A stretch of 5,587 nucleotides of DNA, from positions 1 to 5,587 of the forward strand of contig CAMWXQ010000089.1 of assembly GCA_947178235.1 (NCBI GenBank), read 5' to 3'. This document shows, in pieces, positions 1 to 5,587 of this stretch (within the stretch, counting starts at the first letter, position 1; every line of letters begins with the position of its first letter). The translations under genes were made by a program, and so were the position numbers. The stretch is from an uncultured Muribaculaceae bacterium. GTDB lineage: Bacteria > Bacteroidota > Bacteroidia > Bacteroidales > Muribaculaceae. The notes below the pieces were generated by a model. It ran no database searches. It had not been told where the DNA came from and was given only the letters and a program-made list of their open reading frames with translations.

Positions 1-71
1 TTTTTCTAGCTGAAGACGGCATACGAGAGAGCCTCTTGTCTCGTGGGCTCGGAGATGTGTTTAAGAGTCAT
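1..71 (+). other. Illumina P7 / Nextera i7 adapter (non-biological)
   Basis: From position 6 the sequence follows the P7 flow-cell oligonucleotide (6-29), then an 8-base index (30-37, AGCCTCTT), then the Nextera read-2 tail (38-52, GTCTCGTGGGCTCGG, exact) and the 19-base Tn5 mosaic end (53-71). Against the sequences as I remember them, mismatches fall at 7, 11, 29, 30, 61, 68 and 71. All are substitutions, with no gaps. The index differs by one base from N711 as it appears in the oligonucleotide (TGCCTCTT). Positions 1-5 are a T run outside the adapter. This stretch should be masked, and the genomic insert starts near 72. Confidence 0.97.
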
Positions 72-82
72 GTGCCCGTTAG

Positions 83-559
83 CGCTATGGGGCGATCGTC
101 CACATCGGGGAATCGATCAATAATGCCGAAGACCTATATATACAAGGTTTCTTGAACAACCTGTATCTGCGTCCTGCTTGCTACACATGTCCATTCAGAG
201 GCCATAGCTATGCAGGAGACATCACGCTCGGGGATTGCTGGGGATTTGAACGTCTGCGCCCGTCAGCCGACAATAGCCGCGGTGTCAGTCTCGTGATGGC
301 CCATACACCTGTCGGCAAAGCGAGAATCAGTGATTTAGACATCCTTGTAAGGTTCGGTCCCTCCGAAATTGAAACTCTGAGAAAATCCAACGGAGGGCTT
401 GTGAGAAATATCGGGGTCAATTCCCAGAGACATGATTTCTTCAAAAAACTCACCACCGCAAATTCTGTCTCCACCCTCATCGCCTATTGCCTCAAACCAT
501 CCCTGCTCCGCCGCATAAAAGGCTCTTTGCAGAACAAACTTGCCTCATTACTGAAATAG
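83..559 (+). CDS. FrhB/FdhB C-terminal-domain iron-sulfur protein, 3' part only
   Basis: The last 158 codons of a protein resembling the coenzyme F420 hydrogenase/dehydrogenase beta-subunit C-terminal family. In Bacteroidales such proteins often sit in capsule or exopolysaccharide loci beside polysaccharide pyruvyl transferases and glycosyltransferases; the reaction is generally unassigned. The diagnostic stretch is NLYLRPACYTCPFRG followed by DITLGDCWGFE. Its two cysteines (codons 179-181 and 188-190) form a CxxC pair that probably helps bind an Fe-S cluster. A later SLVMAHTPVGKA stretch matches the family's usual 'SLVL.NT..GK' segment. The C-terminus is basic. Full-length members are roughly 350-450 residues, so the N-terminal part is missing because the fragment ends there. 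The frame is open back to 83; a TAG at 80-82 lies nine bases inside the insert, beside an error-rich adapter, and may be a sequencing error. No start codon can be assigned. G+C is about 50%, against about 60% in the dikinase gene. It converges on the dikinase gene. Confidence 0.8.
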   Translation, partial: RYGAIVHIGESINNAEDLYIQGFLNNLYLRPACYTCPFRGHSYAGDITLGDCWGFERLRPSADNSRGVSLVMAHTPVGKARISDLDILVRFGPSEIETLRKSNGGLVRNIGVNSQRHDFFKKLTTANSVSTLIAYCLKPSLLRRIKGSLQNKLASLLK

Positions 560-589
560 AATACGGCCGAATCCCCCGGAAAAAATCAA

Positions 590-626
590 AGGCTGTAACG
601 TCTCCTCAAACAGAGCGTTACAGCCT
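590..626 (-). terminator. Hairpin terminator between convergent genes
   Basis: Positions 590-600 (AGGCTGTAACG) and 616-626 (CGTTACAGCCT) are perfect 11-base inverted repeats around a 15-base loop. Read on the minus strand, the stem starts 23 bases after the dikinase stop and is followed by TTGATTTTTT (589-580), a good intrinsic-terminator tail. On the plus strand it lies 30 bases after the stop of the FrhB-like gene but is followed only by AAGATTTGTA, a weak tail. It is therefore probably the dikinase terminator, and at best a partial one for the other direction. No gene fits in 560-649. Confidence 0.85.
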
Positions 627-649
627 AAGATTTGTATATGGACTAAGTC

Positions 650-3364
650 TTAGTCTTCAATTGCAGCCTGCGCCGCGGCTACGCGGGCGATGGGCACGCG
701 GAAGGGGGAGCAGGAGACGTAGTTCATGCCGAGCTTGGCACAGAACTTCACCGAGCTGGGCTCGCCGCCGTGCTCGCCGCAGATGCCGACCTTGAGGTCG
801 GGGTTGGTGGCACGACCCTTCTCGACACCCATCTTCACGAGCTGGCCTACACCCTCCTGGTCGAGGACTTCGAAGGGATCGGTCTTGATGATGCCGTGCT
901 CCTTGTAGAACTTCAAGAACTTGGGAGCGTCGTCGCGCGAGAAGCCGAAGGTCATCTGGGTGAGGTCGTTGGTGCCGAACGAGAAGAACTCTGCGACCTC
1001 AGCGATCTGGTTGGCTACGAGGGCAGCGCGGGGTACCTCGATCATGGTGCCGACCTTGTACATGACGGTCTCGCCCTTTTCGAGGAACACCTTCGAGGCG
1101 GTCTCGTGGATGATTGCGGCCTGGTTCTGAATCTCTTTGAGTGAGCCCACGAGAGGAATCATGATCTCGGGGTGCACGTCGATGCCACGGGCCTTCACAG
1201 CGAGGGCAGCCTCGATGATGGCGCGGGTTTGCATCTCGGTGATCTCGGGATAGGTGATGCCGAGACGGCAGCCACGGTGGCCGAGCATGGGGTTGAACTC
1301 TTCGAGCGAGTCAACCTTTGCCTTCACCTCTTCGAGCGAGATGCCCATCTCCTCAGCCATCTGCTTCTGAGTGGCGGTCTGGTGGGGTACGAACTCGTGC
1401 AAGGGGGGATCGAGCAGACGGATGGTCACGCCATAGCCGTCCATTGCCTCGAAGATACCCTCGAAGTCGCCGCGCTGCATGGGGAGCAGCTTGTCGAGAG
1501 CCACACGGCGGCCTGCCTCGTCGGAGGCGAGGATCATCTCGCGTACGGCCTTGATGCGGTCACCCTCGAAGAACATGTGCTCTGTGCGGCAGAGGCCGAT
1601 GCCCTGTGCGCCGAACTCGCGTGCCTGCTTGGCGTCGCGGGGGGTGTCGGCGTTGGTACGCACGAGAGTCTTGGTGAACTTCGCAGCGAGGTTCATGATT
1701 GCGCCGAAGTCGCCGTCGAGTGCGGGCATCACGGTGGGAACCTGGCCGTCATATACGTCGCCGGTCGAGCCGTTGAGCGAGATCCAGTCACCCTCCTTAT
1801 ATGTCTTGCCGCCCATTTCGACGGTCTTTTCCTTGTAGTCCACACGGATTTCGCCAGCGCCGGATACACAGCACTTGCCCATACCGCGTGCTACCACTGC
1901 TGCGTGCGAGGTCATACCGCCGCGCATGGTGAGGATACCCTGTGCAACGGCCATGCCGCGGAGGTCCTCGGGCGAGGTCTCGATACGTACGAGGACAACC
2001 TTGCGCTTCTTGTCGGCCCAAGCCTCAGCCTCGTCGGCGGAGAACACGATCTGACCGCAGGCAGCACCGGGCGAAGCGGGGAGACCCTTGGCGACAACCT
2101 TGGCGCGTTTCAGTGCGCTCTTGTCGAATACGGGGTGCAGGAGCTCGTCGAGCTTCTGAGGCTCCATGCGCAGCAGGGCGGTCTTCTCGTCGATCATGCC
2201 TGCGCGGAGCAGATCCATGGCGATCTTCACCATGGCTGCGCCGGTGCGCTTGCCGTTACGGGTTTGGAGCATCCACAGCTTGCCGTCCTGGATGGTGAAC
2301 TCCATGTCCTGCATGTCGCGGTAGTAGTCTTCGAGCTTGTTCGAGATTGCGATGAGCTGAGCGGCGCAGTCGGGCATGGTCTCTTCGAGCGAGGGATACT
2401 TCTCCTTGCGCTCCTCCTCCGAGATGCCTTGGAGAGCGGCCCAACGGCGCGAACCCTCGACGGTGATCTGCTGGGGAGTACGGATACCGGCAACCACATC
2501 CTCGCCCTGGGCGTTGATGAGGTACTCGCCGTTGAACATATTCTCGCCGGTTGCTGCGTCACGCGAGAAGGCTACGCCGGTGGCCGAGTTGTTGCCCATG
2601 TTGCCGTAGACCATTGCCTGTACGTTGACGGCGGTACCCCACTCTTCGGGGATCTGGTTCATGCGGCGATAGAGGATGGCGCGCTCGTTCATCCACGAGT
2701 CGAACACAGCGCAGATGCCGCCCCAGAGCTGTTCCCATGCATCGTCGGGGAAGTCCTTGCCGGTGTGCTCCTTTACGGCGGCCTTGAAGAGCTTCACGAG
2801 GTTCTTGAGGTCCTCGACGTCGAGCTCGGTATCGAGCTTCACGCCCTTCTCCTCCTTGACCTTGTCCATGATCTCCTCGAAGGGGTCGATGTCGGTCTTG
2901 CTCTTGGGCTTCATGCCGAGGACGACGTCGCCGTACATCTGTACGAAACGGCGGTAGCTGTCCCATGCGAAGCGGGGATTGCCGCTCTTCTCGGCGAGCG
3001 ATGCGACGGTGGCGTCGTTCATGCCGAGGTTGAGCACGGTATCCATCATGCCGGGCATCGAAGCGCGGGCACCCGAGCGTACCGATACGAGGAGGGGATT
3101 GGTGGGGTCGTTGAATTTCTTTCCGGTGAGGGCCTCGACATGTGCGATGGCCTCATGCACGTCCTTTTCGAGACGCTTCACAACCTCGTCGCGGCCATAC
3201 TGGGTGTATTCGGTGCAGACGTCGGTGGTGATGGTGAATCCGGGAGGCACGGGCATCCCGAGGAGATTCATCTCGGCAAGGTTTGCACCCTTGCCGCCGA
3301 GGAGATTGCGCATCGAGGCATTGCCTTCTGCCTTGCCATCTCCAAATGTATAGACTCTTTTCAT
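650..3364 (-). CDS. ppdK: Pyruvate, phosphate dikinase
   Basis: A complete 904-residue cytosolic enzyme that interconverts pyruvate + ATP + Pi with PEP + AMP + PPi. It can serve PPi-linked glycolysis or PEP formation. Visible in order: an N-terminal ATP-grasp nucleotide domain (about 1-370) with K25, R96, and D353/E355/Q367/R369; a phosphohistidine swivel domain (about 415-540) with GGMTSHAAVVARGMGK, where H487 is the phosphorylated histidine and T485 matches the residue phosphorylated by the PPDK regulatory protein in plants; and a C-terminal PEP/pyruvate TIM barrel with R593 (LCRTEH), R649, D652, E776, N799, D800 and C862 (CGEHGG). By remembered numbering these align with the Clostridium symbiosum enzyme at steady offsets of 31-32, so nothing catalytic is missing. 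The start at 3364 (MKRVYTFGDG) is chosen because family members begin there and a promoter lies upstream. An in-frame ATG at 3526 would add 54 residues across that promoter. There is no Shine-Dalgarno sequence. Codon use is strongly biased, consistent with high expression. Confidence 0.98.
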   Translation of the reverse strand: MKRVYTFGDGKAEGNASMRNLLGGKGANLAEMNLLGMPVPPGFTITTDVCTEYTQYGRDEVVKRLEKDVHEAIAHVEALTGKKFNDPTNPLLVSVRSGARASMPGMMDTVLNLGMNDATVASLAEKSGNPRFAWDSYRRFVQMYGDVVLGMKPKSKTDIDPFEEIMDKVKEEKGVKLDTELDVEDLKNLVKLFKAAVKEHTGKDFPDDAWEQLWGGICAVFDSWMNERAILYRRMNQIPEEWGTAVNVQAMVYGNMGNNSATGVAFSRDAATGENMFNGEYLINAQGEDVVAGIRTPQQITVEGSRRWAALQGISEEERKEKYPSLEETMPDCAAQLIAISNKLEDYYRDMQDMEFTIQDGKLWMLQTRNGKRTGAAMVKIAMDLLRAGMIDEKTALLRMEPQKLDELLHPVFDKSALKRAKVVAKGLPASPGAACGQIVFSADEAEAWADKKRKVVLVRIETSPEDLRGMAVAQGILTMRGGMTSHAAVVARGMGKCCVSGAGEIRVDYKEKTVEMGGKTYKEGDWISLNGSTGDVYDGQVPTVMPALDGDFGAIMNLAAKFTKTLVRTNADTPRDAKQAREFGAQGIGLCRTEHMFFEGDRIKAVREMILASDEAGRRVALDKLLPMQRGDFEGIFEAMDGYGVTIRLLDPPLHEFVPHQTATQKQMAEEMGISLEEVKAKVDSLEEFNPMLGHRGCRLGITYPEITEMQTRAIIEAALAVKARGIDVHPEIMIPLVGSLKEIQNQAAIIHETASKVFLEKGETVMYKVGTMIEVPRAALVANQIAEVAEFFSFGTNDLTQMTFGFSRDDAPKFLKFYKEHGIIKTDPFEVLDQEGVGQLVKMGVEKGRATNPDLKVGICGEHGGEPSSVKFCAKLGMNYVSCSPFRVPIARVAAAQAAIED

Positions 3365-3404
3365 TTTAAGAGGGTTAGATATTGATATATTATAATCTTG
3401 ATGT
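3365..3404 (-). promoter_or_regulatory. AT-rich leader upstream of the ppdK start
   Basis: The 40 bases before the ppdK ATG contain 9 G or C (about 22%), against roughly 60% in the gene itself, and hold no purine-rich Shine-Dalgarno match (the bases just before ATG read ACCCTCTTAAA). Bacteroidetes mRNAs commonly lack a Shine-Dalgarno sequence and rely on an unstructured A/U-rich initiation region. This supports the start at 3364. The role is inferred. Confidence 0.55.
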
Positions 3405-3425
3405 GTCAGTCCTCGATTCCAAGGT

Positions 3426-3446
3426 GGCCGTGGCGTGTCGACGGCC
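3426..3446 (-). promoter_or_regulatory. Small GC hairpin in the ppdK 5' untranslated region
   Basis: Positions 3426-3431 (GGCCGT) and 3441-3446 (ACGGCC) are perfect 6-base inverted repeats with a 9-base loop. They would lie near the 5' end of the leader if transcription starts about 3452-3455. No T run follows on the minus strand, so it is not an intrinsic terminator. It could stabilise the mRNA 5' end or be chance in GC-rich DNA. I recognise no riboswitch class. Confidence 0.35.
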
Positions 3447-3459
3447 GTGTTAGGATATG

Positions 3460-3491
3460 CAAAGATAGTGCTTTTTTGTGTCTCCGTCAAC
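3460..3491 (-). promoter_or_regulatory. Bacteroidetes-type sigma-70 promoter of ppdK
   Basis: On the minus strand, TATCTTTG (3467-3460) matches the Bacteroidetes -7 consensus TAnnTTTG exactly. GTTG (3491-3488) lies upstream with a 20-base spacer, fitting the TTTG-like -33 element and its usual 19-21 base spacing. Transcription would start a few bases downstream, near 3452-3455, giving a leader of about 90 bases before the ATG at 3364. The whole element lies in the gap between the permease stop (3523) and ppdK, so the dikinase can be expressed independently of the upstream pair. Confidence 0.75.
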
Positions 3492-3522
3492 TTTTTGCGG
3501 ATTTTTACAATAATTTTCACCA

Positions 3523-4755
3523 TCATTCATAGTTGATGGCGCGCGAGGGGGGGATTGTCGCGATGATGCCCGACGGGAGCAGCAGTATCACGAAGGAGAG
3601 CAGGACTACTGCGGCGTTCAGCCCGAGCCAAGCTCCTAAGGGTAGGGCCATCGGCACACGGTCGAGATAGTAAGCATCGGGGTCGAGCGGTAGGAATCTC
3701 GTCGCGCGCTGGACGATGATTATCCCCGCGGCGATGATGTTGCCGAGAACAAGACCTATGGCGAGGATGCGGAGCGTGAGCACGACGAATATCCTGCGCA
3801 CAAGCGCGTTCGATGCCCCGACCGCTTTCAGTATCCCTATCATCGAGACTCTGCGCAGGATCAGAATGAAGAGCGAGGAGACCAGTGTAAGGCATGAGAG
3901 CAGGGCCATGAGCGTCAGAATAACGACGACATTGGTGTCGAGCAGTGCGAGCCAGTTGAAGTACAATGCCGCCGAGCGGTGGATGTCGGTCACCGAGATT
4001 GGCGCACTCCCTGGCTTTGTGTAAGGGAGCATTGCAAGGTCACGGCTCAGTCGGGCCGATACGGCGTCTATCTCATTATCCGAGCTGAGGCCGTCGATCT
4101 CCACGGCCATTGCCGACGAGTCTGCGACGGCAGTCACCTGTCTCAGCATCGGCAGCGAGGCATAGACCACATGGCTGTCATACTCCGAGAAGTGTGACTC
4201 ATAGATGCCAGCGACCTTCAGACGGCGCACACGATAGATGCCTCCGCCCACAAAGTAGGTGTCGATCTTGTCCCCCATCCGAGCGCCGAGCTTGTCGGCG
4301 ATTATTCTCGACACTACTATATTATATATGGTGGAATCCGCTTCATAGTCGGGCACACCCCCTTCGACAATATTCTCCTCTATGAATCGGGTATCGTAGT
4401 CGGCTGGGATCCCTCGGATGACAACCCCCTCGAAGTCCTCGGGAGCCTTCATGATGGCGGGTTGGCGGATTGTAGGTGACACCCTCGCTCCATCGGGCAG
4501 CGTCGAGAGTATATCCGATATTGCACCGAGGTCTATGGCTTCCTCGCCGTCGGTAGGGTAGAGTGTTATCTGAGCGTCGAAGCCGATGATTTTGTGCCGA
4601 ATCTCTTCGCGGAATCCCGTGATGATTGAGATTGAGAGCAACATGACTATCACCGAGAGGGTAATACCCGTGACGGCCACGGCGATACCTCCCGATCCTG
4701 GACCTCGGTCCGAGCCGAGCGGAAGTCTGCGGGCTATGAATACCGAGAGTGACAT
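3523..4755 (-). CDS. LolC/E- or FtsX-like ABC transporter permease
   Basis: A complete 410-residue inner-membrane permease of the MacB/LolE/FtsX superfamily, which works with a separate ATPase and moves substrates by mechanotransmission (LolC/E release lipoproteins; MacB drives efflux). The architecture is typical: a short cytoplasmic N-terminus (FIARRL); TM1 about 24-47; a MacB-like periplasmic domain about 48-270 with VVIRGIPADYD (111-121) and a family-typical segment (IVVSRIIADKLGARMGDK, 146-163); then TM2 about 275-300, TM3 about 322-349 and TM4 about 375-398. A cytoplasmic coupling segment, SMIGILKAVGAS (304-315), follows TM2 and would contact the ATPase. Length fits the LolC/E group (about 400). 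Its ATG comes one base after the TGA of the MATE gene, so the two are probably co-transcribed and translationally coupled. No ATPase gene is in the window, so the substrate cannot be named; a lipoprotein-release role is plausible but unproven. Confidence 0.88.
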   Translation of the reverse strand: MSLSVFIARRLPLGSDRGPGSGGIAVAVTGITLSVIVMLLSISIITGFREEIRHKIIGFDAQITLYPTDGEEAIDLGAISDILSTLPDGARVSPTIRQPAIMKAPEDFEGVVIRGIPADYDTRFIEENIVEGGVPDYEADSTIYNIVVSRIIADKLGARMGDKIDTYFVGGGIYRVRRLKVAGIYESHFSEYDSHVVYASLPMLRQVTAVADSSAMAVEIDGLSSDNEIDAVSARLSRDLAMLPYTKPGSAPISVTDIHRSAALYFNWLALLDTNVVVILTLMALLSCLTLVSSLFILILRRVSMIGILKAVGASNALVRRIFVVLTLRILAIGLVLGNIIAAGIIIVQRATRFLPLDPDAYYLDRVPMALPLGAWLGLNAAVVLLSFVILLLPSGIIATIPPSRAINYE

Positions 4756-4756
4756 T

Positions 4757-5549
4757 TCAGATGATTGATTCGGGGTTTTCGAGAGGTTTGCCCGCCGATG
4801 TGGCGGCGAGGCGGTTGATTTCTCGTAGCTGCCACCATATCATACCCGCAGTCACCGCCGTAGCGAACATATCCGAGACGGGGAAAGACGCCCATACGCC
4901 GTCGAGCCCGTAACGTGTGGGCAGAATCAGCAGGGCGGGTATGAGGAATATCACTTGGCGTGTAAGCGAGAGGAATATCGATGCCCCTGCACGTCCGAGC
5001 GACTGGAACAGGGTGGTGGAGACCACTTGGAACCCCACGACACCGAAACAGAGAAGGGAGATCGATAGGCACCGGACAGTCTCGCCGATCAGCCCGGGGT
5101 CGGTGGTGAAGGCCCTCGCAATCATTCCCGGAGCCGACAGCCCGAAGACCATTCCGGCCACGACAATGGCGGTAGCCATACCCACGGCCATCCAGTAGGT
5201 GCGTTTGAGGCGGTGAAACATCCCTGCGCCGTAGTTGTATCCGATGATGGGTTGCATACCTTGGCACAGACCCACGACCACCATTGTCATCAGCGACGTG
5301 TATGACGAGAATATCCCCGCTGCCCCCACGGCTATATCGCCGCCGTGGGCATAGAGCGACTTGTTGATGATGACGTTGATGAAACACGCCGCTGCGTTGA
5401 CGAGGCTCGGCGCAGCACCGATGGCTACGATCGGCAGGACTGTGTGCAGCGACAGGCGGTAGTAGCTCCGTATCTTGCTCAGCACAAGGGTGTGCGACCT
5501 CACGAAGAAGTTGCTCATCACGCAGATGGACGAGACGGCCATAGATATG
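4757..5549 (-). CDS. MATE-family efflux transporter, C-terminal part (5' end cut)
   Basis: The last 263 residues of a multidrug and toxin extrusion (MATE) transporter, an inner-membrane antiporter that expels organic compounds using a Na+ or H+ gradient. Members are usually about 440-460 residues, so about the C-terminal 58% is present. The visible half-repeat has about six hydrophobic segments. Counted from the first intact codon (5548-5546), these include about 34-61 (TVLPIVAIGAAPSLVNAA), about 73-103, 118-139, 159-184, 188-209 and 213-240. GMQPIIGYNYGAG (97-109) is a characteristic MATE motif, and a basic loop (FHRLKRTYW) follows it. The tail is short and cytoplasmic. The frame runs on through the adapter to an ATG at 5566-5564, producing a false MCIRDS N-terminus; those residues are not part of the protein. 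The true start lies outside the window. The gene ends one base before the permease ATG. Substrate unknown. Confidence 0.92.
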
Positions 5550-5587
5550 CTGTCTCTTATACACATAAGACGCTGACGACGACTAGC
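5550..5587 (-). other. Nextera read-1 transposase adapter (non-biological)
   Basis: From 5550 the sequence follows the reverse complement of the Nextera read-1 oligonucleotide: mosaic end at 5550-5568 (CTGTCTCTTATACACAT exact, then AA in place of CT), then 5569-5582 with one mismatch at 5576. The final CTAGC (5583-5587) would be the start of an i5 index; its first four bases agree with the reverse complement of S513 as I remember it, which is weak evidence. Differences are substitutions only. This stretch should be masked, and the genomic insert ends near 5549. Confidence 0.96.

Noticed and set aside
53..71. A Tn5-like transposon end and its counterpart at 5550-5568, possibly a natural mobile element.
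   Set aside because: The neighbouring P7, index and read-1/read-2 tails show these are library mosaic ends; no transposase gene or target duplication is present.
208..480. Minus-strand 90-codon frame opposite the FrhB-like gene.
   Set aside because: It lies entirely within the better-supported FrhB-like coding sequence and has no family resemblance or initiation signal.
626..640. Possible plus-strand -7 box (TAAGATTTG) after the hairpin.
   Set aside because: It has three bases instead of two between TA and TTTG, and no plus-strand gene follows.
487..795. Plus-strand 102-codon frame running across the convergent intergenic hairpin.
   Set aside because: It overlaps the FrhB-like gene end, the terminator and the ppdK 3' end in a different frame. 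The arginine- and proline-rich translation is typical of GC-rich antisense.
1172..3385. A 737-codon open frame on the plus strand opposite ppdK, plus its continuation at 770-1144.
   Set aside because: It is codon-aligned antisense to a fully conserved dikinase and stays open because ppdK avoids TTA/CTA/TCA. Its protein is repetitive in H, G, L, V and E and shows no recognisable domain.
3374..3403. AT-rich stretch before ppdK considered as a second promoter or an operator.
   Set aside because: No TAnnTTTG box or convincing palindrome is present. It is better explained as an unstructured translation-initiation leader.
4734..5564. Minus-strand 276-codon frame starting MYKRQ, overlapping the MATE gene.
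   Set aside because: It is a frame shadow of the MATE gene whose start codon lies in the Nextera mosaic end. The translation is rich in R and H with no membrane pattern.

Overview
The window looks like one tagmented DNA fragment carried with its library adapters. Positions 1-71 match, with scattered substitutions, the Illumina P7 / i7 index / Nextera read-2 transposase oligonucleotide. Positions 5550-5587 match the reverse complement of the Nextera read-1 transposase oligonucleotide. Only about 72-5549 is biological sequence, and both terminal genes are cut by the fragment ends. No replication, integration, CRISPR or RNA-gene signal is visible.

The organism is probably a member of the Bacteroidales; a Muribaculaceae-like or related gut genome would fit, but this is inference. 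The supports are a Bacteroidetes-type promoter (TATCTTTG with a GTTG 20 bases upstream) before the central gene, no Shine-Dalgarno sequence but an AT-rich leader, a 904-residue pyruvate phosphate dikinase of the Bacteroidetes type, and a core G+C near 60%.

Layout from left to right: (1) on the plus strand, the 3' part of an FrhB/FdhB-C-like iron-sulfur protein of the kind found in polysaccharide loci (about 50% G+C), ending at 559. (2) A convergent intergenic region (560-649) with an 11-bp-stem hairpin at 590-626 that can serve as terminator for the gene arriving from the right. (3) On the minus strand, a complete pyruvate phosphate dikinase gene (650-3364) with every catalytic residue I looked for. 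(4) Its leader and promoter region (3365-3491), with a small hairpin and the promoter. (5) On the minus strand, a complete four-helix LolC/E- or FtsX-like ABC permease (3523-4755). (6) On the minus strand, the C-terminal 263 residues of a MATE-family efflux transporter (4757-5549), one base upstream of the permease start.

The MATE and permease genes form a tight, probably translationally coupled pair. The dikinase follows 158 bases later with its own promoter; no terminator separates it from the permease, so read-through is possible. The dikinase is central carbon metabolism (PEP/pyruvate interconversion) and has no evident functional tie to the two membrane proteins. I see ordinary chromosomal genes and no undescribed system. 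The points most worth a second look are the adapter-derived ends, which create a false N-terminus and perhaps a false stop codon, and the expression signals around the dikinase.
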